Part shown: positions 25,062-33,110 of the stretch, in pieces
Layout: every line of letters begins with the position of its first letter
Position numbering within the stretch: position 1 is the first letter of the stretch
Made by a program: the position numbers and the translations under genes
Source of the DNA: JAYOFM01 sp038117225
Lineage (GTDB): Bacteria; Pseudomonadota; Alphaproteobacteria; Rhodospirillales; Casp-alpha2
DNA length: 55,631 bases
Direction of reading: 5' to 3'
Assembly (NCBI GenBank): GCA_038117225.1
Contig: JAYOFM010000006.1
Coordinates: forward strand, 1 to 55,631
The notes under the pieces: model-generated
What the model was told of the DNA's origin: nothing
What the model saw: the letters and a program-made list of their open reading frames with translations, nothing else
The model's database searches: none

Positions 25062-25454
25062 TCAGGCGCGGAACGCAACCTCGATGGCCACGCCTTCGGG
25101 GCCGTCGATGAAGACCTGCTTGGCGGAACCATTAGGCAAGGCGTTTTGACGGTAGGTCCAGCCACCGGCTTCGACCCGCTCGATCAGGCCCGGCAGGTCA
25201 TCGTCGCCAAACGCCAGGTGATCGACGGCCCCGGTATCGGATGACGTGGTCGCGGTGTCGGCGCCGGGCGCGCCCTTGCTGTTGCCCTGGCCCTGAATCA
25301 GATGCACCACGGCGGTGCCGTCGCTGCCGTAGAGCCAGTAGCCCGGAAACGTAAAATTCGGCCGATCACCGACCTTCAGGCCGATGACCTCGCAGAAGAA
25401 TTCCTTCATCGGTTCGACGTCGTCGACGCTGATCGAGAAATGGTCGAGGCGCAT
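25062..25454 (-). CDS. VOC (glyoxalase/dioxygenase fold) family protein
   Basis: The 130-residue single-domain protein starts MRLDHFSISVDDVEPMKEFF, with the fold's first metal-ligand His (H5), a second histidine region VVHLIQG near 50, DHLAF near 78 and the final EGVAIEVAF with a ligand-type Glu. It resembles glyoxalase-like dioxygenases; the substrate is unknown. It lies 14 bp after the alpha/beta hydrolase gene and is the last gene of the dcyD-fumC-SDR-hydrolase operon. It is not closely similar to the VOC protein at 24606, so the tail-to-tail pair does not look like a recent duplication. Confidence 0.85.
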   Translation of the reverse strand: MRLDHFSISVDDVEPMKEFFCEVIGLKVGDRPNFTFPGYWLYGSDGTAVVHLIQGQGNSKGAPGADTATTSSDTGAVDHLAFGDDDLPGLIERVEAGGWTYRQNALPNGSAKQVFIDGPEGVAIEVAFRA

Positions 25455-25468
25455 GGCGGAATCCTCCT

Positions 25469-26095
25469 TCAGATTAATTCTTCCATGAACGCGGCCACGG
25501 CGTCCACCGCGTCGGCGATGTTGCCGTCCTCGGTCAGGCCGGAGGCCTTGCGCGGTTTGAAGCCATGGTCGCCGTCTTCCAGCCAGTGCAGTCGGATGGC
25601 CGGCGACAATGCGTAGCCCGCGACCTCCTCGCGGTTGCCGAGGGCGTCGCGGGTGCCCTGGCAGAACAGGCTCGGCGTGGTCAGGTTCGCCAGATGCTCG
25701 ACCCGCAGCTTCTCCGGTTTGCCCGGTGGGTGAAACGGATAGCCGAGGCAGACCAGGCCGCGCACCGCCACATCGTCCGCCACCATGGACGCCATGCGTC
25801 CGCCCATGGATTTACCGCCGATGACAAGTCTGTCGGCGCCCAGATGGTCGATAACCGTTCGCCAGGTTTCCAGCAGGACACGGGCCGGATTGGGCGGGCG
25901 TTTCTTGCCGCTATCGCGGCGCTCCGCCATGTAGGGAAATTCGAACCGCGCGACCCGAAAACCGCGCGCCGAAATGCCGGCGGCCATGGTGCTCATGAAG
26001 CCGCTGTCCATCGGTGCGCCGGCACCATGCGCCAGTGCGATGGTCAGCGGCGCCGTCGCCGCGCCGTCGGTCAGTAGGTCGGGAAGGCCGCTCAA
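25469..26095 (-). CDS. Alpha/beta hydrolase (KANL3/Tex30-type dienelactone hydrolase-like)
   Basis: About 208 residues with AHGAGAPMDSGFM near the N-terminus, VARFEFPYMAERR, the nucleophile elbow GGKSMGGRMAS (Ser near 100), QGTRDALG (acid) and DGDHGFKPRK (His). This set matches the KANL3/Tex30-like hydrolase family. The frame is open to 26161, but I place the start at a TTG at 26095: it overlaps the SDR stop as TTGA, has GGTGGA five bases upstream and gives the family's normal N-terminus. The ATG at 26161 would add 22 Arg-rich residues read from inside the SDR gene. Confidence 0.82.
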   Translation of the reverse strand: MSGLPDLLTDGAATAPLTIALAHGAGAPMDSGFMSTMAAGISARGFRVARFEFPYMAERRDSGKKRPPNPARVLLETWRTVIDHLGADRLVIGGKSMGGRMASMVADDVAVRGLVCLGYPFHPPGKPEKLRVEHLANLTTPSLFCQGTRDALGNREEVAGYALSPAIRLHWLEDGDHGFKPRKASGLTEDGNIADAVDAVAAFMEELI

Positions 26096-26832
26096 AGGCG
26101 TCCACCGGCGACGCGCAGGTTGGCGCCGGCGACGTGGCTGGCCTTGTCGGACAACAGCCACAACACGGACTCGGCGATTTCCTCCGGCCGGGCGACGCGG
26201 CCCATGGGGATCATCGCCGCCTGCTTGGCCAGCCTGTCGGTGCCCGGCATGTCGGTTTCGGTCATTCCCGGGGCGACCGTGTTGACGCGGATGCCCTCGG
26301 GCGCGACCTCCATGGCGAGGCCGATGGTCAGGCTATTCACGGCGCCCTTTGAGGCAGCGTAGAGAATACTGCCGCCGGCGCCGCCGAGATGCGCCGAGCC
26401 GGATGAGATGTTGACGATGGCGCCGCCACCACCGCCGTGCTTGGTCGACATGCGCTTGACGGCCTCGCGGGCACACAAGAAGTAGCCGCGCACGTTGACG
26501 GCGAGCACCCGTTCGATATCGCCATCGGTCATGTCCTCCACGCGCGCGCGCGGCCCGTGAATACCGGCGTTGTTGACGAGACCGGTGAGGGCCCCCAACT
26601 CGGCCGTCACGGTTTCAAACATGGCCTTCACCTGGGACTCATCTGACGTGTCCGCCTGCACGGCGATGGCGCGGCCGCCGGACGCCTCGATACGGGCGAC
26701 GACGTCGGCCGCCTTGTCCGCCTCGGCGCGATAGTTGACGGCGACGGCGTGGCCCGCCTCGGCGCAGAGGCGCGCGCAGGCGGCGCCGATGCCGCGGCTG
26801 CCGCCTGTAACCAGGGTAACGAGGCTGCTCAT
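26092..26832 (-). CDS. Short-chain dehydrogenase/reductase, FabG-like
   Basis: The 246-residue SDR has the cofactor motif TGGSRGIG at residues 8-15, NNAG near 88, catalytic Ser in VNISSGSA (about 142), Tyr/Lys in YAASKGAV (Y155/K159 region) and APGMTETDM after it. It is an NAD(P)-dependent oxidoreductase of the classical FabG-like group; the substrate is unclear. The start at 26832 overlaps the fumC stop (ATGA); a longer frame to 27120 lies inside fumC and is rejected. Its own stop overlaps the hydrolase TTG start. Confidence 0.9.
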   Translation of the reverse strand: MSSLVTLVTGGSRGIGAACARLCAEAGHAVAVNYRAEADKAADVVARIEASGGRAIAVQADTSDESQVKAMFETVTAELGALTGLVNNAGIHGPRARVEDMTDGDIERVLAVNVRGYFLCAREAVKRMSTKHGGGGGAIVNISSGSAHLGGAGGSILYAASKGAVNSLTIGLAMEVAPEGIRVNTVAPGMTETDMPGTDRLAKQAAMIPMGRVARPEEIAESVLWLLSDKASHVAGANLRVAGGRL

Positions 26833-28229
26833 TGCTTCTGCTCCACCATGTCCTCGGGTTTGACCCATTGGTCGAATTCGTCCGCCGTGACGTGGCCGAG
26901 GGCCAGAGCGGCGGCGCGCAGGGTGGTGCCCTCGGCGTGCGCCTGCTTGGCGATCTCGGCGGCCTTGTCGTAGCCGATGTGCGGGTTGAGCGCCGTCACC
27001 AGCATCAGCGAATTTTCCATCAGCGCCTGGATGCGCGCCCGGTCGGGTTCGATGCCGTCGATGCAGTTGGCGGTGAAGCTGTTCGCCGCGTCGGCGAGCA
27101 GCCGGATCGACCGCAGGCACGCCGCCACCATCATCGGCTTGAAGACGTTGAGCTCGAGATGCCCGGACGCGCCGCCGATGGTCACCGCCGTGTGGTTGCC
27201 CATCACCTGCGCCGCCACCTGGGTCACCGCCTCCGCCTGCGTCGGATTGACCTTGCCCGGCATGATCGATGACCCGGGCTCGTTCGCGGGCAGGATCAAT
27301 TCACCCAAGCCGGCGCGCGAGCCGGAGCCCATCAGGCGGATGTCGTTGGCGATCTTGGTCAGCGTCACGGCGATGGTGTTGAGCTTGCCGGACAGGTTGA
27401 CCAGCGCGTCGTGCGCGGCGAGGGCATAGAACTTGTTGGGGCAGGGCCGGAATGGCAATCCAGTGATGTCCGCCACCGCGTCGGCGAAGGCCCGATCGAA
27501 ACCTTGCGGTGCGTTCAGCCCGGTGCCGACGGCCGTACCGCCCTGTGCCAACTCCCACAGTTGGTTGAGCGATTTCTTGGTGCGCTCGATATTCTCCGCC
27601 ATCTGGTGGGCGTAGGCGGAAAATTCCTGGCCCAGCGTCAATGGTGTCGCGTCCTGCAGATGAGTGCGGCCGATCTTGACGATGTCGGCGAAGGCTTGCG
27701 CCTTGGCGTCCAGGGCGCGGTGCATGCTCTCCATCGCCGGCATCAAGCGGTCGGTGACTTCCCGTGCCAGGGCGATGTGCATGGCGGTGGGAAAGCTGTC
27801 ATTGGAGGACTGGCTCATGTTGACGTGGTCGTTGGGATGCACCGGGTCTTTCGAACCGAGCACGCCGCCGAGCGCCTCGATGGCGCGGTTGGCGATAACC
27901 TCGTTGAGGTTCATGTTGGTCTGGGTGCCGGACCCGGTCTGCCAGATAACAAGCGGGAAATGATCGTCCAGATCGCCCGCCGCCACGTCCCGGGCGGCGG
28001 CGATGATGGCGTCGCCAATCTTCTGATCGAGCCGGCCCCCCGCCATGTTGACCCGCGCCGCCGCCTGCTTCTGGATGGCGAAGGCATGGATCAGCGCGAT
28101 CGGCATGAGTTCGGCGGTATCCCCGATGCGGAAGTTTTCCAGGGAGCGCTGGGTCTGTGCCCCCCAATAGCGGTCCGCCGGGACCTCGACGGCGCCCAGG
28201 CTGTCGGTTTCCGTCCGCGTCGCGCTCAT
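26829..28229 (-). CDS. fumC: Fumarate hydratase class II
   Basis: The 466-residue protein is a full-length FumC: RYWGAQTQRSLENFRIG near residue 20, SGTQTNMNLNEVIANRA near 100, HPNDHVNMSQSSND near 133 and the family signature GSSIMPGKVNPTQ near 315. It reversibly hydrates fumarate to malate in the TCA cycle and contains no iron-sulfur cluster. It sits in an overlapping operon between a D-cysteine desulfhydrase-like gene (4-bp overlap) and an SDR gene (4-bp overlap). A second, unrelated class I fumarase lies 2.2 kb away. Confidence 0.97.
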   Translation of the reverse strand: MSATRTETDSLGAVEVPADRYWGAQTQRSLENFRIGDTAELMPIALIHAFAIQKQAAARVNMAGGRLDQKIGDAIIAAARDVAAGDLDDHFPLVIWQTGSGTQTNMNLNEVIANRAIEALGGVLGSKDPVHPNDHVNMSQSSNDSFPTAMHIALAREVTDRLMPAMESMHRALDAKAQAFADIVKIGRTHLQDATPLTLGQEFSAYAHQMAENIERTKKSLNQLWELAQGGTAVGTGLNAPQGFDRAFADAVADITGLPFRPCPNKFYALAAHDALVNLSGKLNTIAVTLTKIANDIRLMGSGSRAGLGELILPANEPGSSIMPGKVNPTQAEAVTQVAAQVMGNHTAVTIGGASGHLELNVFKPMMVAACLRSIRLLADAANSFTANCIDGIEPDRARIQALMENSLMLVTALNPHIGYDKAAEIAKQAHAEGTTLRAAALALGHVTADEFDQWVKPEDMVEQKQ

Positions 28230-29272
28230 TCGGCGAGAACCGGTTCCAGATCATTGGCGTAGGCGAACACCGCCGGCGTGCCGCCGGTGTGAATGAACAG
28301 GGCGTTGTCGCCGGCGCCGATGGTGCCGTCGCGCACCAAGCCGATCATGCCGGCCATGGTCTTGCCGGTGTAGACCGGATCCAGAATTAGCGCCTCCTTG
28401 CGGGCGGCGAGGCGGATGGCCTCGTGGGTGCCGGCGTCGGGTTGCCCATAGCCGGGGCCGATATAGGCGTCGGACACCTGCACGTCGGCCTCGCTGACCG
28501 GGTTGGGGCAGCCCAGGATATCGGCGATGGCACCGCAGGTCTTAAATACGCGGGGCACCTGCAACGCCGCGGCGCGGCGCACGCAAATGCCGGACACCGG
28601 CAGGTCGGAACCGAAGGCGCGCAGCCCGAATAGGGTGCCGCCGTGGGTCGCGGCGCTGCCCGAGGCGATGACGATGCGGTTGAGCTTCAGGTCCATGGCC
28701 TTGGCCTGTTTGAGAATTTCCCCGGCGGCGACCACGTAGCCGAGCGCGCCTTGCGGCGGATGATCGGCGGCCAGGTGAATGACGTAAGGCGTTTTGCCCT
28801 GGCCGCGCATTTCCTCGGCCATGCGTTCCAGTTCGGCGTCGGCGCCGGCTTCGTCCTCGCCTTCCGGGTAGCTGGTCAGATGGGCGCCGAGCAACTTGTT
28901 GAGCAGCACGTTGCCGGAATTGCGATACAGCGGGTCCGACTTCGGCACCCGTTCCTCCAACTGGATGTGACATTCCATGCCCAGCTTAGCGGCGGCGGCG
29001 GCGCAACTGCGCACGAAATTGGATTGCACGGCGCCGGTGATCAGCACCGTGTCGGCATTCGCGGCCAGCGCCTGGCCGAAATAGAACTCCAACTGGCGCG
29101 CCTTGTTGCCGCCCATGGCCAGCCCGGTGCAGTCGTCGCGCTTGACCCAGAGGCCGGCATCGGTGCCCAGCGCCTTGGCCAGATTGGGCATGGCCTCGAT
29201 CGGCGTCGGCGCATGGGCGAGCGTCGCGCGGGGTTGCGCGGCGAGACGGTCGGCAATGTCGGATATGGACAT
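28226..29272 (-). CDS. dcyD: D-cysteine desulfhydrase-like PLP enzyme (ACC deaminase family)
   Basis: The 348-residue fold-type II PLP enzyme has VKRDDCTGLAMGGNKARQLE with Schiff-base Lys K57, QSNFVRSCAAAAAKLGM near 83 and ILDPVYTGKTMAGMIGL near 296. ACC deaminases carry Tyr-Glu at the last motif, as I recall; here it is Tyr-Thr (Y301, T302), which points to D-cysteine desulfhydrase activity (D-cysteine to pyruvate, sulfide and ammonia) rather than ACC deamination. It is the first gene of a five-gene operon ending in the VOC gene and overlaps fumC by 4 bp. A MetE-type gene runs divergently. Confidence 0.87.
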   Translation of the reverse strand: MSISDIADRLAAQPRATLAHAPTPIEAMPNLAKALGTDAGLWVKRDDCTGLAMGGNKARQLEFYFGQALAANADTVLITGAVQSNFVRSCAAAAAKLGMECHIQLEERVPKSDPLYRNSGNVLLNKLLGAHLTSYPEGEDEAGADAELERMAEEMRGQGKTPYVIHLAADHPPQGALGYVVAAGEILKQAKAMDLKLNRIVIASGSAATHGGTLFGLRAFGSDLPVSGICVRRAAALQVPRVFKTCGAIADILGCPNPVSEADVQVSDAYIGPGYGQPDAGTHEAIRLAARKEALILDPVYTGKTMAGMIGLVRDGTIGAGDNALFIHTGGTPAVFAYANDLEPVLAE

Positions 29273-29381
29273 AGATGGGGCTCCAGGTTGGGGGAAATCA
29301 ATCTATTTCGCGTGCCCAAGGGGGGCAAGGGCGCTAGGCTCGGGAAAACGCTCAGGTGAAGCGATATGATGGGAGAAACTC

Positions 29382-30401
29382 ATGATCAGAACCACCATCG
29401 CCGGCAGCCTGCCGAAGCCGGCCTGGCTGGCCGAGCCGGAAAAACTGTGGGCGCCGTGGCGGCTCGAGGGCGAGGTTCTGGCCGAGGGCCAGCAGGACGC
29501 CGCTCTCGCCTGGATCAAGACCCAGGAAGACGCCGGCATCGATATCGTCAGCGACGGCGAACAGTTCCGGAAGCATTTCGTGCACGGGTTCCTGGAAAGC
29601 ATCAATGGTATCGATTGGGACAAGATGACCACCATGGGCATCCGCGATAATCGCTACGACGCCGACGTGCCGACGGTGACATCGGCGGTGACGCGCGGCC
29701 ATTCTGTCCACGCCGACGGCGTTGCCTACTGCCGCGCCCACACCACGCGGAAGCTGAAGTTCACCTTGCCGGGGCCAATGACCATCTGTGATACCATCGC
29801 CGACGGCTTCTATGGTAAGCGCGCCGACATGGCGATGGCCTTCGCCGCGCTGCTCAATGACGAATCCAAACAGTTGGAAGCGCTTGGCGTCGACGTCATT
29901 CAGTTCGACGAACCGGCCTTCAACGTGTTCACCAAGGACGTCAAGGACTGGGGCATCGACGCCCTGCACCGGGCCATCGACGGCCTGAAATGCACCACCG
30001 CCGTGCACATCTGCTACGGTTACGGCATCCGGGAAAATCTCGACTGGAAGCAGACCCTCGGCGCCGAGTGGCGCCAGTACGAGGAAATCTTTCCCGCCCT
30101 CAACGCCAGCCGCATCGATCAAGTGTCGCTGGAATGCGCCGATTCCCACGTGCCCATCAACCTGATCGGCCTGCTCACGGACAAGGACGTCCTGGTCGGC
30201 GCCATCGACGTCGCCTCGAGCGAGGTGGAGAGCCCGGAAAAGGTCTGCGAAACCCTGCATGCGGCCAGCGTGTTCATCGAGCCGGAACGCATGATCGCCT
30301 GCACCAACTGCGGCATGGCGCCGCTGTCGCGCGCCGTCGCCGCCGGCAAGTTACGGGCGCTGGGCGCGGGCGCGGCATTGCTCAATAAGAAATTGGGGTA
30401 G
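29382..30401 (+). CDS. Cobalamin-independent methionine synthase family protein (MetE C-terminal domain only)
   Basis: The 339-residue protein corresponds only to the catalytic C-terminal barrel of MetE (full MetE is about 750 residues). It has TTIAGSLPKPAWL at the start, SDGEQFRKHFVHGF near 52, LPGPMTICDTI near 128, QFDEPAF near 173 and zinc ligand motifs VHICYGYG and ACTNCGMAPLSR (last Cys near 308). Single-domain homologues may methylate homocysteine from other donors (methylcobalamin protein, S-methylmethionine) or act on other thiols. It starts with ATG behind GGGAGAAA. It is divergent from the D-cysteine desulfhydrase-like gene, hinting at a sulfur amino acid link. Confidence 0.86.
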   Translation: MIRTTIAGSLPKPAWLAEPEKLWAPWRLEGEVLAEGQQDAALAWIKTQEDAGIDIVSDGEQFRKHFVHGFLESINGIDWDKMTTMGIRDNRYDADVPTVTSAVTRGHSVHADGVAYCRAHTTRKLKFTLPGPMTICDTIADGFYGKRADMAMAFAALLNDESKQLEALGVDVIQFDEPAFNVFTKDVKDWGIDALHRAIDGLKCTTAVHICYGYGIRENLDWKQTLGAEWRQYEEIFPALNASRIDQVSLECADSHVPINLIGLLTDKDVLVGAIDVASSEVESPEKVCETLHAASVFIEPERMIACTNCGMAPLSRAVAAGKLRALGAGAALLNKKLG

Positions 30402-30410
30402 GGTCGCCGG

Positions 30411-32027
<1,617 letters not shown>

Positions 32028-32088
32028 GGATCTGCGCTCCACGCATGGGGGATGACGCTCCGCGACGGGAGAAATCGGACGCGGCGGG

Positions 32089-32637
32089 CTAGCTCTTCTT
32101 GCGGAAGGAATCGAGCGCGATGACCTGGCCGGATTTTCCGGCGGTGTCAGCGTTCGCGTCATCCTGGTTGGACGTTTCGATGTCCTGGCCGGCGTCCAGC
32201 ATGTTCATGGGATCGATGCCGAGATCCTCGGGCGAAAGCTCGTCGTCCATGCCGTCTTCCAGGCCATCGAAGGTCATGGTCTTCAACTGCAACCCGAAAT
32301 TGACGGACGGGTCGGCGAACGAGGTCACGGCGGCGAACGGCACGGCGAGGCGTGTCGGCGACCCGCCGAAATACAGCGTCACCTCGAAACCATCCTCATC
32401 GACCTTGAGGCCGTCGAACTGGTGCTGCATGACGATGGTCATCTCGTCCGGATAGCGCTGGCGCAGGCTGGCCGGCATGACCACGTCTTCCTCGTCGGTC
32501 AGGAAGGTGATGTAGAAATGATGATCGCCCGGCAGACCCTCGGTCATGGCGATGTTGAGGGCGCGCCGAATGACCTGGCGCAGCGCCTGTTCGATCCAGG
32601 CATCATAGCGGAGAGGTGTATCGTCCATGGTGAACAT
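32089..32637 (-). CDS. sspB: SspB family ClpXP adaptor
   Basis: The 182-residue protein matches alphaproteobacterial SspB: LRYDAWIEQALRQVIRRAL at residues 9-27, HHFYITF near 40, MPASLRQRYPDEMTIVMQHQ near 55 and FGGSPTRLAVPFAAVTSFADP near 91. A long acidic linker and a conserved C-terminal tail (IALDSFRKK) follow, the latter being the ClpX-docking type of peptide. SspB binds ssrA-tagged proteins and hands them to ClpXP. It lies directly downstream of ssrA on the same strand. An ATG three codons in (32628) is an alternative start; neither has a strong ribosome site. Confidence 0.93.
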   Translation of the reverse strand: MFTMDDTPLRYDAWIEQALRQVIRRALNIAMTEGLPGDHHFYITFLTDEEDVVMPASLRQRYPDEMTIVMQHQFDGLKVDEDGFEVTLYFGGSPTRLAVPFAAVTSFADPSVNFGLQLKTMTFDGLEDGMDDELSPEDLGIDPMNMLDAGQDIETSNQDDANADTAGKSGQVIALDSFRKKS

Positions 32638-32660
32638 ACTGTAGCCCGCGAACAGGGGTC

Positions 32661-32679
32661 CTGAAAGGCCGGGTTTCAG
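32661..32679 (-). other. Inverted repeat between ssrA and sspB
   Basis: CTGAAA-N7-TTTCAG lies between the end of the ssrA coding piece and the sspB start. It may be a weak hairpin limiting read-through or processing. There is no U-run, so I do not call it a terminator. Confidence 0.3.
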
Positions 32680-32704
32680 AAACTTTGGCGGATACGCATG
32701 GTGC

Positions 32705-33019
32705 CCGCGAATGGGGCCGGAAACGAAGTGGGGGGCTTCTGTTGCCAGGTGCCCCCCGAACCCCGTTATCGCTGATGCCTGTTAGGCGGCGACAGCAAAT
32801 GCCTCGTTGTCGTTGGCATTTGTGAATATGGCCCGGTAACGGCGGAACCATGCCGGGCAAAAACCTTACCTTTACTACGCGCGTCGATCCTATTTCGCCC
32901 CCGCCGAAGCCCACGAAATCATTCACGGGCCGTGGGTTTTGGTGGAGGCGCCGGGTACTGCCCCCGGGTCCGCTACGCTTATTCCGTAAGGCGTTTATCG
33001 CCATAGCCGGCAAGCCGGC
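32705..33019 (-). ncRNA. ssrA: tmRNA, circularly permuted two-piece form
   Basis: This fills the 473-bp gap without protein genes. In transcription order: an acceptor piece (about 33019-32940) with T-arm CCGGG-GGCAGTA-CCCGG, acceptor strand CGCCTCC and encoded ACCA ending at 32940; a 37-nt spacer with a CCCACG/CGTGGG stem that would be removed; then a coding piece starting GGGGGCGAAATAGGATCGACG at 32902. The 7-bp acceptor stem GGGGGCG/CGCCTCC has a G-U at the third pair, the alanine identity element. GTAAGG (32869-32864) can pair with CCTTAC (32991-32986) to join the pieces. The tag ANDNEAFAVAA is at 32817-32785, stop TAA 32784-32782. The outer ends are approximate. Confidence 0.93.
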
Positions 33020-33025
33020 ATAACT

Positions 33026-33054
33026 AATATGGTCCCGATCATGGACTTTCGCAA
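33026..33054 (-). promoter_or_regulatory. Candidate promoter of ssrA
   Basis: Reading toward ssrA, TTGCGA (33054-33049), 17 bp, CATATT (33031-33026). The predicted start near 33019 falls just before a GCCGGC/GCCGGC hairpin at the start of the acceptor piece. Confidence 0.4.
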
Positions 33055-33110
33055 CCTCATCCGGATCGTGCTAAGGCTATAGATGCGCATACACCGGGAG
33101 CACGACGACC

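Noticed and set aside
24606..25454. Recent tail-to-tail duplication of two VOC genes
   Set aside because: The two proteins share only the fold-level pattern; lengths, loops and end motifs differ, so duplication is not supported.
28226..29272. Calling this gene an ACC deaminase (plant-growth trait)
   Set aside because: The Tyr-Glu pair expected in true ACC deaminases is Tyr-Thr here; the D-cysteine desulfhydrase-like call is safer.
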